DNA of 64,000 nt from Scenedesmus sp. ARA3. Lineage: Eukaryota > Chlorophyta > Chlorophyceae > Sphaeropleales > Scenedesmaceae. Position 1 is the first letter of the stretch, and every line of letters starts with the position of its first letter. This document shows positions 34,537 through 47,873 of this stretch, in pieces. The notes beneath the pieces were generated by a model. That model did no database searches and was not told the origin of the DNA. It saw only the letters and a program-made list of their open reading frames with translations. The stretch lies in NCBI GenBank assembly GCA_004335835.1, contig RWJK01001326.1:60801-124800 (forward strand), in the 5' to 3' direction. A program made the translations under genes and the position numbers.

Positions 34537-37500
34537 GCTGTCTGTGAAGCGCGAACTTGTTGATCACAAAAAGAAAAAAGTGTTGGCGTGCGTGCTCTGG
34601 CGCTTCGCAACTTTTACGTGGATCTCCACGGACCAACAGAATCACCCGGGAGAGCGCACCTTCCAGCAGTAAAGCAGCTCACAAATCGGCAGAACGCTTG
34701 ACAAACTGTACACAGGTTTGACCAAAGGCACCACCACTGATTATAACCGTCAGTGCTCCTGTCAGCAACCAGCATCAAGTTGCTACTACACTGCTCACAG
34801 TACCCCAGACTGCTGGACCAGCTGGACAACCCAACTCTATAGCTGTTGACACGTGCCTAGTATGCGTCCATGTTCACTGCTTCATGCCTTCGCATATGTA
34901 CGAGAAATAAGCAGGCTAGCTGGCCACTGTGCAAAGGACGTGCCAGGCACTACATAGTCACTGCATCGCAATATTTCTCAGCATCTGGCACCCCGCCCTC
35001 TGTCCCATCCAACTCCTGTAGAAGATGCAGTAATGGTTTTTGAAAAAATGTTACCAAAAAAGCCACCGCCACAACTCAGCAGCATCTGGGGCACCATTGG
35101 CCTCACACTGCAAGCCAACGTCTCTGTGACCAGCACAATACTGACTGTGCCATTGTGCTGCAGCACAGCACAGCACTGCTGTGCCAGCCCCAGCGAGAAC
35201 AATTGCGAAAACAATTAAAGCTATCATTACCCAACATACACTGCGTGGGCTGCAGCCGGTTCATCAGGAGGAACAAAGCAACTCAAGTCCAACTTGCTAA
35301 CATTGCTGCTTGCCTGCCACAGATGTCTACTCACATTATGAAGTGCAAACATGCAGCCTTGTGGCAAAAGTCCGCCCAGGCATGTCGTTGCTAGGTCTAT
35401 AACCTCCCTCCCTAACATTGCTGCAGCAGCAGCAGCTGCCAGTGGCGTTGCAGCATCAGTCTGGGCATCCGCATGCCCACACATACATATGCAGCATAGA
35501 GGCATGTTGACACAACGCATACAGAAGACATGTGCCTATGTGGTAGAGAGGGCAGGGACCACCCGACAGAGCGTCAATCTGCAGGAACCCAGGTCCTATG
35601 CACAACATGCAGCATCTGGATGCATGCAACAGCCTCCCTGGATGCACTGCACGATGTGCAAACAACACTTCCTGCAGAACAACCACAGGGCTTTGATTCC
35701 CTGTCAAAAGATTGCGATTCATTCTGCTGGCGTAAACCAGCTAGACCAGCTAATTGGTACAGCCAACTGGACCTAACCATGTTGGATGAGGCTGATGCTC
35801 TCCATCACATGCCCACCACATCCACGCGGGGCCCTGTGGCATACACTGTCACAGCTCTGTGTGTACCGTACACATACATTAGCATAATGCTGACAAGAGC
35901 ACACACCATCACAAGGTATGCATTGCCAAATCCTCCGGCCTTATCTCTTCGATAAGCAACCAGGAACGTAAGGTGAGGACATTGCTGTCGCTGCGTTTAA
36001 AGGGTAAAGAGAAACGCATTCAGCCGTGAACGGCGAGCCAGTGAAAAAGTAGGCAGTTGATGAATACCTGAGCTGCTCAGGGGACTGGCGGTAGGTGGAA
36101 GTGGCGCGCTGAGGCGCTGCCACGCACACACAGCAGCGCCGCTCAACCCACACTGCAATCTGCACTTCACTTAACCACCTGCAAACGTGTGTTAATGGCG
36201 CGGGCTCTCAATGTGACAAGCTGCGCAGCACCTGAGTACCTCTGTGCGTCATAACATACACCGCTGAAGTAAGCCGCTGCTGAAGTGAGCCGCCAAGGCA
36301 GGCGGAGCTGAGGCAACAAGTACACGGCAAGGCACAGACGCCTGTACACAGCTGGTGTTATGAAGCCAGCCAGTTGGCACTGGTGTGCAGCTAACACCAT
36401 GCATCTGTGCAACGCTGCGCCACACGAAGGTTGCGGCCATTGCGGCAACAAGTACAAGCATACCATGTAGAGCATGCACCACACTATCATTGTGCAGCCG
36501 ACAAGTATATCAAGCACCCGAACCTGGCGCTGGCCTGTTACCTGCAGTTCTAAATCTGCAGCAATAGCATTGCATGCGGAAGTAGCAACAACATCGCATG
36601 TGGCAGTAGTAATGCACCGCAGTTGCAAGCACACTGATCCCTTGCAGGGCCAACTGCCCAGGTAACAACTGTAGTGCAGCTTCAACTGGGAGCCACTGCA
36701 ACCTTAGCTGCATGTACAAAGTCACTGCCTGGGTGCTGTCATACATCAGGTTCAACACATCCTTTGTCAGCCAATTGGCCACCTCTGTTGATAGTATGGT
36801 ATTGCACACCATCGCTGCTGCTCACAAGTGGCAGCACACCCACCAGACCATTGCGCCTTTGCTATATCAAATCAATTCTGCTGTTTTCGTGCTCATGTAC
36901 AGACAGCTGCCTGGTGGCACCAGGCAAAACTGCACACCTACAGCATGCGCAAACGAAAGCCTGCACAACCTGCCAAGAATTCTCCCACTCAAAGCCCGCC
37001 TGTCACTTCCACACCCACAGGGACAGCAAGCAATGCAACGTATGGCGTGTGTGCCACCACCAGCAACGACGTACACGTCTTACGTAAAGAAGCTTACGAT
37101 ATAATGCCAAAGCACATGTCAACGCTGCACGCGCGTTGCGCCAGAAAGCGCACAGCCACCGTCGTTCAATGCCAGTACACAGACAGATACGCGATGGCCC
37201 CACCACCAACGGCAGCATAAGAGCCTTCCAAGGCAGCAACACACCGCATCCCAGCCCTCACGCCTCCAGCTGTATCAGCGATGAAACATGTGAAAGGCAA
37301 ACACTCAACAGTCCTGAAGACTACAACTGCCGGTAACAAGAAACACGCCCTGACAGCTCAGAAATGAAAGCACTCTGAAATACATACAGACAACTGCTTG
37401 CGTAATGTGACCAGTGCAGGCGACACGCAACTGACACCGCACCAGCCGCACCAGACCACCTGCAGACGCACCTGCACACAAACCAATGCATGTGCTTAAA

Positions 37501-38046
37501 CATTGCAGCACATGTTGAGTGTCAAGACGACACCATGACACCACCCCCTTCAACTTAGGGAGCTGCAGTTGTGTGAAAGCACAACTGCATCCTCTCAGGA
37601 CCAGCCGCTGTAAGCGCCACCAAACTCGACACAACCAGGCAGGTATGCAGCCAGCCTGCCTGCGCAAAAAGCTCAGGTCGCTGTTCAATCCACATGCACA
37701 ACAGCAGCACCCTGCCACCTTCAAACTTCCTTTACGTTATTCAGTAACGCCGCCCCTTGCCGGACGTACTATTGCCTGCAACACGCTCTCCCACACAAGC
37801 CTCAGCAGCGCTCGTTTCCTGTTGCCACATCACACAAGCCAGCGCCTGCAACCAGCACGCCGCTACTGCCAAATGCCGCACCCCTCCACCTCATCCTCCA
37901 CACCCACGCTTACACCCACCCACCAGAACCACACCCAACACCATCATGTCTCACCGCTGACGCGGCTGCCGCAGCCAGCCGCAGCCAGCCACCTCGCATG
38001 GGACCTTGCATCACATGGGGCCTCACATTGGGCCTCACGTGGGGCT
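34537..38046. other. Gene-poor region, 3.5 kb
   Basis: This is the 5' flank of the PhoD-like gene and the 3' flank of the RRM gene. The + strand is C/A-rich, so the RRM coding strand is T/G-rich. On the RRM strand a TGTAA occurs about 135 bp after the stop (near 37910). I see no exon with recognisable content. Confidence 0.5.
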
Positions 38047-38056
38047 TCACATGGGG
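37990..38056. repeat. 12-bp tandem repeat at the RRM gene stop
   Basis: Roughly five copies of a CACATGGGGCCT-like unit run from 37990 into the last codons of the RRM gene. Confidence 0.85.
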
Positions 38057-39515
38057 CCGGTGTGCAGCGCGGACGCGCGGATGCGCGGCGTCTGCAGGCT
38101 CACGTGCATCGACTTGTCGCCGACCTTGGTGCCATGCAGCGCCTGGATGGAGCGCAGCGCGGAGCCGTGCTCCGCAAAGTTGACAAAGCCCACGCCGCGG
38201 CACTGGCCGCTCTGCGGGTCGGTGAGCACCTTCACCGACAGGATGGCGCCAAAGGGCGAAAATTTCTCGTACAGGAAGAGCTTATCGGCATCAGGCGGCA
38301 GGTTCTGTGGGGGAAGAGGAGCGCGTGGCGGAAAGAGAGAGGTAGGTGCGAGGGCAAACAGAGACGCGCGGAAGGAGGAGGGCAGGCAGAGAGGGTCAGA
38401 GAGGCGCAGTGCTGCCAGGAGTGCAAAACATTCAGCCTGTTGTACGCCTCAACCAACTGCGAAAGACTGACGACCTGCTCAATCCACATGTGCCAGCCCT
38501 ACATGTCTGTGCGTGGTCAATTCACACCGAGCGGCGCAGCCACACAGATACGGGTTGTGCGCAGGCGACCTCAAACCCTAGTGCTTTCTCCCGGGCATAC
38601 TGCAGAGCACGATGCTCCAGTTGCTGTATGGCCTGTGCAGCGCACCTTGATGTACAGGCTGGAGGACACAGGCTTGGCAGAGTTTGCTGCTGCTGCTGCT
38701 GCCGCTGCAAACAGGCTGCCGCTGAGCGACTCCTCCAGCCCCCCACTCATGCCATTGCCTGCACCGTTCAAACCCATGCTGCTCAGGTTGCTGCTCAGGC
38801 TGTTAACTGCAGCGGCCTGCTGCTGCAGCAGCGCCTGCGTCTGCACTGCGCGCTGCGCCGCGCCTGCTGCTGCCATGGCGAGGTTGTTGCTGGCGCTGGG
38901 GAACAGCGTCTGCACGCCTGTGTCGTACATGCTGGCAGCAGCAGCTGCTGCTGCTGCAGCTGACATGGATGAGGCCAGGTTGTTGCTGCCGCTGAGCTGC
39001 TGCATCACAATGCTGCTGGCGTCTGGCGCAGTCAGACCCTCGGGAGCCAGCTCGTTGATCGAGTAGTATGCGCTGTTGTTGGGCGCTGCGCTGCTCGCAG
39101 GGCTGTACAGCAGCGAGGGGCTGCTGTTGAACTGAGGTGAACCACGCATGCCGCTGTTTTGCCCCATGCCGCTGTTTTGGCCCATGTCCTGCACATTACT
39201 GGGTGAAGAGCCATGACCCATGCTCTCAAGCATTCCTGCAAGTCCTGCCTGGCTGCTACTGCCTGTCATGGCTGCTGCAGAGCGCAGCAGAAAGGCCCAA
39301 TCAGCAGAAGCGCTCGCTGCAACTGACCCAAGGGGGGAGTTTGGCATATACGAGGCTTGTGTTGACGCCGCAGGCTGTCGAGGGATGAACACGGGCTGCA
39401 GGATCATTCCACTGGAGTTGGGCGCGAAGCCCATCGATTCACTGGCGCCGGATGGGGCCAGCATGCCGGGTCCTGAAGCATCCTGCATCATGAAGCTAGT
39501 GGTGGCCCCAGACAT
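38047..39515 (-). CDS. RNA-binding protein with one C-terminal RRM
   Basis: Exons 38646-39515 and 38047-38304 join in frame to 375 aa from ATG 39515. The N-terminal 280 residues are Ser/Ala/Gln/Met-rich low complexity, including a GQNSGM repeat. The RRM spans the splice: RNP2 is LYIKNL and RNP1 is CRGVGFVNF. Between them is FLYEKFSPFGAILSVKVL, and the domain ends HGTKVGDKSMHVSLQ. This RRM resembles the third RRM of ELAV/CELF-type proteins. The frame stays open upstream to a possible acceptor at 39539 (VIAPAVAF before the Met). An upstream exon, perhaps with more RRMs, cannot be excluded, though I did not find one. It probably regulates mRNA stability or translation. Confidence 0.83.
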
Positions 39516-42500
39516 AAAGGCGACAGCAGGGGCAATGACCTGGAGGCGCTGTGATCAGCAAGCGTGTGCCTCGGGTCTGCCGTGCTATGCACAACGAGTT
39601 GCAGCAATTTTTCAAGGTGATAGATCAAACGTGTTTACTTGAACTCGTGCGTCTTCTGAGTGCTGCGCTAGGGTGAAAATGTAGGTGAAATTGCAGTGCA
39701 GACTGCCTCGGACTATCTCAGCTGGGCTTGAAGGGCATTCAATATCAATCGAATACTGAAGGATGAACGGTAAGTAGGATGAGGGACGCACACATGTCAT
39801 ATGCGTCATCACAAGAACTGCCTGTCATCGCTTCGCCTCGCAGTACCCAATACCACCTGCAGTCGAAACGCCACGTTACCCGCATTGACGCTACTTGTAT
39901 AATGTGTAATTAGTTAAGATACATTGATATAAAGGGCACCGTAACTATCCATTTACACCCTGCCGTTGTTGACTGTTTCACTGGCATGCCAACCTCGGAT
40001 CCTAACACCAGGACCACCTCACACCTCCGATCAACACACACAGCGAGCCTAGCAAGAGCAGGCAGTGAAATCACCACTCCAAGTTCCACAGGGCACACTC
40101 CACAAAGGGATATTTCAACGAATGCCGCACAGGCCAACAACCAGGAACCCGACAAGAACGCTGCCGTGCCGCAGCCAAGCCCCAAACCGAAGCCAAACCC
40201 CAATCGCAGACCCTGAATGTGTAACAGAGTTTGCTCAAGGGCCGTCACCAAGTTGCCGGCAGTACACACGGCATCACCCAGTTCCTGGCAAAGCAGCACA
40301 CACTATCAAGCAAGCAACATTGCCAAGGACACACAAGAGGTCGTGACCTGCAGCCATCCTTGGGCAGCAAGTATGTTGGCCACATCCAGGGCCCCAATCA
40401 ATGTGTCTTGAGCACAGAACCTTGAGCAGTCTATACCCCACATAACAACACATTGATCTCACATCACACCCTGTGACGCTGCGTTGTAGGAAGACTCCCA
40501 AGAGTTCCCAGCACTGGGCCCCACACAGTTATACTCAGTGCGCATTAGCACAAGTGCGCAACACAGCGCCCCCCCCCCCACACACACGCGCGCAACACAG
40601 TGCAACACACACATGTGTAATCAGCAAGGGCACAGCATAGCCAGCAAGTAACACCAGGCTGCATTCAAACATGGTCTGTCATGGTAGACCACGCCAGTTC
40701 CAGTGCCAGCTGTCCCATCGACCCAGCCGGCTTTCACCTCCCCAGCCATTCCCACCTAAGATATCATGCACGGCCCAAATTGCTGCACAACACCAACAAA
40801 TCTTGGCAGACCAAGCATGCTGGCTGAGCAACTGAAGAGTGTGAGAAGCAACACAGCCAGCAGCAGCTACAGCGCCGTCAAAGCGATCCAAAGCAAGTAA
40901 AACAAATCATGAGCCATGGCTCCGTGAGTGGCCTCCGGCGGCCAAGCACAGCACGCGATGAGCACTGGAGGCAAGAGAAAGCAACATGCTGCTGCTCTTG
41001 CGCCGCCGCGCTGTTGTAAGTCTTATGGAATGCAGGCCAAGTTGGCCCTACATGACAACGAAAGGCAGGTCTTGATGCGTTCAATGCAGCTGTGGCGCGC
41101 CACACGCCGCCCGGCAGCAGCTCAAGTCCTTGCAGCTCAATGCACAGGCGGCGCGAGCGCTGCCTGCAGCTGCCTGTAGCATGCCAAGCACAAAATACAA
41201 TGGCACATGCAGTGCACAGCAGCACGGCACAGCCGCGCACATGCTGCCAGCTGCAAAACAACATGCAGCAGTGTGCCATCGTAAGGATTATCAGCCGGCA
41301 GCAAACACTGACCACGATGCGCAACACACCAGTACAAGAATGACAGTCAGTTCTCGATGCTCTGCACGTCCGCAGGAGCGGGTGTGCTAGCTTGCAGCAG
41401 CGCAACGAATGCTGTCAGGCCTTGGCTGACAGGCCTGTCAGGCTGCCATGGCGTGACGGGCACATAACCCGGCTGCAGAGGCACAAGCTAAAACACTAAA
41501 GCATGCATCAACTTTCCGCCGGCTAGGCCTGCATGCTCAGCAACTGCATCAGTGCATGCGGCCTCTTCAAGGCAACTAGGCCATCCCTGTGTAAGCCGCC
41601 CAAGCCAGCGCACTACCCCGGCGCGCAACACCTGGCACACGCACCTACTACATGCGTAGAAAGAAGAGAGCAAGTACACACGGTCGCCTAGCACTGATCT
41701 GCGCAGCGCAGCCAGCAGCAGCCGAGGCATGCAGTCTCAAGTCTGCAGTTCAGCCAACAAAAACACAGCACTACCACAGTTGCCGGCAGGCGCAGCCTTT
41801 GCCTGCAGACACCCTGAGGAGATGCACCCGTAAAATGCATCCAGCCATGCACACAACCCACGTACAAACATCGCAATGACAGCTGCTGCTGCATCAGCAA
41901 CTTCGGCTGAAGCTGCACCCACGACAGTGCCGTGTGCGTCCCACAGACTGCCCATGATGCTTTGCATCCGCATCATCCGTGACAACACCCGCGCCCACCT
42001 GGTCAAGCAGCAGGTGCCATCGCCGCAACACAGCCCTCCAGTCTTTACGTCTGCCAAAAAGTTGAAATTGCAGGGACACCACCACAGCAACATCTGATAC
42101 TTCTCGTATAAACGGCAACCATACAGCACCAGTGCGCCGTGCCTCTAAAAAACGAATTTGTCTTTTGTGCAGGTGCCACATGCCACGTTGAATCTTCCTC
42201 TTAAGCACCACTCGCCATTCACAAAGCAGGCATGACCTGTTTCCCCACCCGTGTCCATGCTGTGTCTTACGGGCCACCACCAGCCACAACCAGTGCCATC
42301 ATGTGGGTCTGGATATCTTCCGGCCTTTGCCACCAAGTGCAATGCCTGTGCGTGCCTGGCCACCGCATGTATGCCTGGCCATGCAAGACACCCAGCGTCG
42401 CCGCAGTTCCTGTGGTTGCACCATCCATGCAACAAGTGTTCCACAGCAGGCACTGCTTCACACGCAGCGCTGCCACACACTTTGCCCTACCGTTTTCGAG

Positions 42501-43785
42501 TTCTATCACATGCATTGTCAAGTGTAACATCAAGCGTAAGCACAGCATGTGCAAGCACGCCGTACCACCTTAATCCATAGCTCGTGCAACCTGCACATGC
42601 TGCGCCATACCGCCCTTTCAAACCACCCGACATCTGTGCGTGCAACAGCAAAGAGGCAGACCGATGCCTTTGCTGCACACCTATGCAATCTGCATTCCCC
42701 AGCATCTGCAAGCCTGCACCCCAGTGTATGCAGTCTTGAGGATGCACCGGCGTTGACCCGCCTCACAGCCAAGCAGGCTGCAATCAAGTACCCAGCTGGC
42801 GCACGGTGGGCTCCCGACCGACATTGCTACCCACCAGATGGAGCTGCATCAACCGTCATCGCACGACAAAGCAATTGCAGCCAAACACGGTGTTTCACTG
42901 CGCCTGTGTGCAGACAACAGCTTGCGGCAAAACCCCAGCAGTGAAGCAGGTGCAGTTAGCGCACACGCTGCAGTGTCATGCACGGTACGGTACCGGCAAG
43001 CAGCACCCAATGTATTGACCTCAAACCAGGCATCGCGCACACAACCAGCCACCCCACGCACAAGCCTTGGCTAATCATAGCAAGCCAGCACAGACGCTGC
43101 ATGCTTGCAACATACGGCTCGCTTCCACACAGCAGGTGTACCAAGCTGCGTAACTGACAGACAACTGACAGACACAGGACTTTGTATCACAGCAACACCA
43201 CTCAGCATGCTGCTGCACAACCAGATGCACCCTTCACAAGGGATCAGCAACCAGCGACCCCTGTTGTGCGTGAGCCATAAGAGCTGCCAGTAGAGTGCAA
43301 CATCCCACCTTGCCTAGTGCAGGCAGTGTCGCCTCAAACAACACCTGCTGACTGCCGATCATCAAATGTCTGTACCAGATTCTTAGGCTCCTGAGGGACC
43401 ATGCAACCGCACATGCATGACGGCGCAACGTTGAGTGCGATCAAGTAGAACGGCTCCTGAGGTGTTCAGAAGCAGCAAGCAGTCGCCAAAACTAACCAAA
43501 CCCTAGCACACGCCCCACTTGTTGCTCACGTCCAGCACCGCGCAGTAAAACAACTGCCCAGGGACACGCGCTGCAACCAGCAGCGAGAAAACTGCAGTGC
43601 CCGACGTTTGAACACACCTGCACACCAGACAACAGGAAGGACACGTGTGGTGTAGCTGCAGTGAAGCAGCCCAGCACAGTGTCATCAGCGCACTCAACAT
43701 TGATACTAGCTCGCCAAGCCACTCCGCACAGCCCTCCTCAACAAGATTTCTTTCTCGCAGGCACAGCTGCCCGCGATGTGCCAGT
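39516..43785. other. Gene-poor C/A-rich region, 4.3 kb
   Basis: This is the 5' flank of the RRM gene and the 3' flank of CCCH protein 2 (both minus strand). Its composition mirrors 17923-22303: T/G-rich on the coding strand of the preceding CCCH gene. There is a poly-C/CA tract near 40568-40590. Many open frames exist, but none has a recognisable or splice-consistent protein. Confidence 0.5.
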
Positions 43786-46700
43786 TTATTGCAGCTGTTG
43801 AAGCTGCTGCAGCTGCATCAAACCTGTCTGCTGCTGTTGCAGCTGTGGTTGCGCGCCAGTCTGCTGCTGCGGCACAGCAGCCATCCCCAGCGCTGCGCTG
43901 ATGTCCAGGCTATGTCTGCCAGTGCTGCTGCTAACTGCTGCAGGTCCTGCCATGGCCATCTCAGCAGCCGAACCTGCAGCACCCGGCTGCAGCATTACCA
44001 GCGTCCGTCCAGCTGCTGCTGCAGCAGGATCAAAGCCAGGCACAGGTGACTGCACAATCGACCCTGGCGGGTGGCCCAGGTGCTGCCCAGTCACAGCAGC
44101 GCTGCCGTCAAACGCGAGAGGCACAGGCGCGAATGCCTGGCCTGCTCCGCCTGCCATGCTTACTGCACTGAAACCATCTTTATGATTTGGCTCAAAGTAG
44201 TACGACGGGTCTGAGTATGCAGCGCTGAAGAACATGGGCTGCTGCTGTTGCTGCTGATTCTGTGCATATGTGGGCCCGCTGCTGCTGAAGCTGCCAGCTG
44301 AGATGGAGCACTGGCTGGTGAAGGAGTCTAGGTTAGAAATGTCCTGCCGCTGCAGCACATACTGGTGCTGCACACCGCCGGGCAGCTCTGTGCGGCCGCT
44401 GCTGCCTCCCTGGCTTGTGAAAGAGCCAAACATGGCAGCGTCCTGCTGCACTAACAGCCCAGGCTGCTGATGCTGCTGTTGGTGCTGCTGCTGCACACCC
44501 ATCAGGGTCATATGACTCATGAATGACTCGAGGCTAGCGATGCTGTGAGCCACAGGTTGCTGCTGCTGCAGCTGCTGCAGCAGCGCCTGTTGCTGCGCAG
44601 GACGCATGCTGAAGCTACCCGGCGCTGCCCCCTGGCTGGTGAATGAGTCAAATCTGCACAAGTCCTGGCGCATCATGAGCGCCTGGTCCTGCAGCTGCTC
44701 CATGCCACTGCTGGCATTCCTGATGCCAGCCCCGCGCCCTGCAAAGACCCGTGACATGAGGCCACCACTGCCGCCGCCGCCACCACTGTGTGCCATAGGT
44801 GACAGGTACGAGCTTGAGCTCAGCTCTGCACTGTGCATCGCTGCCGCTGCCAGCGCACCTGAGTGGGCAGGCAGCCCACCCGACGCCACGCCAGCAACGA
44901 CTCCGGCCTGTTGCATTGGCAGCGCTTCTGGCACCCGCTGTAGCACCTGCTGAGACACCCATTCGCCTTGCGGCTGGTTGCTGAAGGTAGGGGCTTGCAC
45001 AACCACCACAGGCTGCTGTTGCTGCTGCTGCTGCAGCAGCAGCTGTCCATGTTGTGGTATTGCAGGTGCTTGCCTCATCGCCTGAGGCATGTACACTAGC
45101 ATGGGCTGCTGCTGTTGCTGCTGCTGTTGCGGCATCTGTGGTGCGTGCCCTATCATCAGCTGCTGGTGCTGATGTTGCTGCAGGACCATCCCAGTGCTGT
45201 GCATTGCAGCAGCACGCCCAGCCCCAGCCAGGCGGGCAGGCTGACTGCTGCCGCTGCTCTGCCACACGCCGCCAGCAGCCTGGAGCGCTGCGGCAGCCTG
45301 TGCTGAGCTGCCAGCTGCCTGGCTGCCGCTGGGAGGCGGCGCCGCAGGCTCTGCAGTCCTCAAGTCCTTCTCACTGTAGCAGCAGAGGAACAAACAGAAG
45401 CAGGAGATGAAGCAGCAGAGGATGCAGCGGCAGCACTTGCTGGTGCAGATGTGCCACGGCGGCTAAGCCTCCAGCATCGCACTGCTTCCAGGATCGTAAA
45501 CTGCGTGCGAGTTTAGCCTTGACCGGATAATGCAAAGTGTAAGAGCTCAAATCCTGCACGTGTGCAGTCACTGGCAGCTTGTCCTGCAAGCAGCTACCAA
45601 CATCACGATCTCGTGACAGCCTCATCATCCCTCTACTTTACGATTAGGGCAATGATACTACCCATCGAGCCATAGCAATAAAGCCATCGGCCCCGCGCCT
45701 CACTGGAGCTATCGGAGCTACCTACCATGTTGCCCACTGCGACCCACCTGTGCGCAAAGAAACATATGTCTCTGTCACACTTTCCTCCAAGGTTGCACAG
45801 CGTGGTTTTGTACCTGTACGCGGCAAGGGCACACGGAACGACGGCAGCTCGTTGAAGAGCACAAGACAGAAGCTGCTGCTGCTGAACATATTCCCTATGC
45901 TCATGCTGCTGCAGGCACATGGCTGCAGGAAGCTGCACTGCAGGACAGCTACAGCTGCAGACGGGCGCCCTCACCTCTCGGGGTGCAGGCTCAGCTCAAA
46001 CGCATTGTGGCTGAACGGGCAACTGTCGCCATCAGGGCATTCCCCTGCCTGCAGGGACACTCGGCATCAGCAGCAGTGTTCAGCAATGGCACAGGTGCTG
46101 CTGCTGCTGACTGCTGCAGGTGTTTGCCGTGACACTCAACACAATGCAGGCATTCCAGCTTCTGCTGTGTGTATAGAAAATGTTAGTGATGCCAATAAAT
46201 GCATATACTTTGCAATCACTGGCTGCTCCCGTGTGCTGCACTGCTGTTGAACAAACACTTGAGGCATCAGGATGTGCTATGCCCTGCAGGACACCTGCAA
46301 CCGCATGCATGCGCCCAACTGTTGCGCGAGGAGCAGCCTGGTCTCTGGAAACACGCACCAGCTGCAGGTTGGTGCACATGACGGGCCTGTGCATGCTGGG
46401 GTGGCGGCGCTGTGCAGCCATCTCTCCTGGGTGCCGCCATGGGCAATGCTTCCAGCTGTGTGAGTCGGTACGTGTGCACAGCTTCACCTGCAGCACCAAG
46501 CCCAGGTAATGTGTACAGCGGTGCATATACTGTCAGAAATCATCTTCAGCACCCAGCCGTGTCTGCACGCGTGCCCAGCTGCAGGCGTGGCTTGCCTGCT
46601 GGGGTCTGATGCTGGTGAAACTGCCAGTGCAGCAGTGCAGATTTACTGATACGACAGGCACTGCATATATCACCAGATGCACATCACGACAGCTGGTACT

Positions 46701-47002
46701 CGTCGGGACCCCCGCAACAGGACCAGCACAACAGGGGCTGAGTGCATAAGCGACAGGCGGTGCTGCTGTTGCCACGGGGCGCTGCCTGTGATGGAGGCTG
46801 ATCTACCATAGATGCCTGGGCACACGAACGAAAGCTGAAATAATCATCTGTGACTAAGCAGAGAGCCTTGAAGGCACGCTGGCTCTTGTTTCACTAGTCT
46901 GCCCTCCGAGACCGGGAGGGGCCAGCAGGGAGACGATGCAGTTCAGCCCACCTTGTAGGTGAACATCATGTAATTATCATCGTTGCTGTACGTTCGAGGC
47001 AT
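43786..47002 (-). CDS. RR-type tandem CCCH zinc-finger protein 2
   Basis: Exons 46952-47002, 46359-46487, 45975-46048, 45748-45813 and 43786-45373 join to 635 aa. The order is MMFTYK, leader C-x5-H-x4-C-x3-H (CTRTDSHSWKHCPWRH), finger 1 C-x8-C-x5-C-x3-H ending CPFSH, FELSLHPERYKTTLC, finger 2 C-x5-C-x4-C-x3-H ending CFFAH, then SEKDLR. Exact CCCH spacing is restored only with this splicing, which supports it. The large last exon encodes 530 residues of Gln/Ala/Ser/Gly low complexity. That tail contains a repeated motif of the form QD-x3-h-DSFTSQ (DNA near 44320, 44420 and 44650, with a weaker SLESFMSH near 44520). Like CCCH protein 1 it probably binds mRNA. Both genes share the intron after Tyr-Lys, so they are paralogues. 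Confidence 0.92.
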
Positions 47003-47788
47003 TTTTGACTAGCTCCGACCTTCACCATCTCTCTTTCATTCCGCCCCACGTGTTAGACTCTCTACAAGTTTCTTACGGTATCTTTGAATATATTTTTACC
47101 ATAGGCTGCTCTCGCTCTCAGCAGACTCACAATTACTCCACTGTTACTGTCAAGGGGCCCCACACTGCCATTGGGGTAGAACTTGTAGCGATGACACTAC
47201 AGCGGCTGTTGTTCAGCGCCTAACCTATCAATTTGATTTCTGACACATCTGACAAGGCTGTTTGGTTGCTGGTTGTCGCTGGGTTCAACAAATAGAGCGT
47301 GAAACCGTCACCGGCATGCTGACAAGCACTGTTGCGACCTCGCGGCGTATGTGATCAAGCGCAGTATATGATCTCTGTTTCAAAAAGGTGCCTGTAGTTG
47401 GCAGGAACTGATTGTAACTCGCATGTCGGCAGCATTACAATACACCTGGTACAGAGAGGGGATCGGTATTGGAGCTGGTGCTGGATGCAGGAAAGAGAAA
47501 CAGCGCAGCCAAACCGGTTGCAGATATATGTTAAGATATGGGTTGCATTCAGTTGCCAAACTAGCATGCTAGCGTCCACCACAGGTGGCCAGACATGGTA
47601 CTGCACGGAGGTGGCCACCCATGGGGTACACCCCGCTACGCACGTCACACGGTGGGATGTTGGACTTGCTTGGCTTGCTGGGTGGTTGCCATCCACAAGA
47701 TCACTAGCCTTGACGTTGTCATGAAAACACTCTGACATAGCTATGGCACGTAAAAAGCGAATCCATACAGTAGATGCATGTACGCCGC

Positions 47789-47873
47789 CCCACACCATGT
47801 GTATGACCGAACTTGCACACCCACCGAGTCCGGAGGACCACGTTGGATGCGTAACTGCGCATGTCAAGCAAAG
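47789..47873. repeat. Dispersed repeat, copy 2
   Basis: It matches 372-453 in the same orientation, with the shared core GGACCACGT, GGATGCGTAA and TGCGCATGT. Confidence 0.7.

Noticed and set aside
37519..39066. Long + strand open frame of 515 codons
   Set aside because: It is antisense to both RRM exons, which have clear RNP motifs, and has no recognisable domain of its own.
41894..42289. Minus-strand open frame upstream of the RRM gene as a possible missing RRM exon
   Set aside because: No RNP1 or RNP2 motif and no matching splice phase to 39539.
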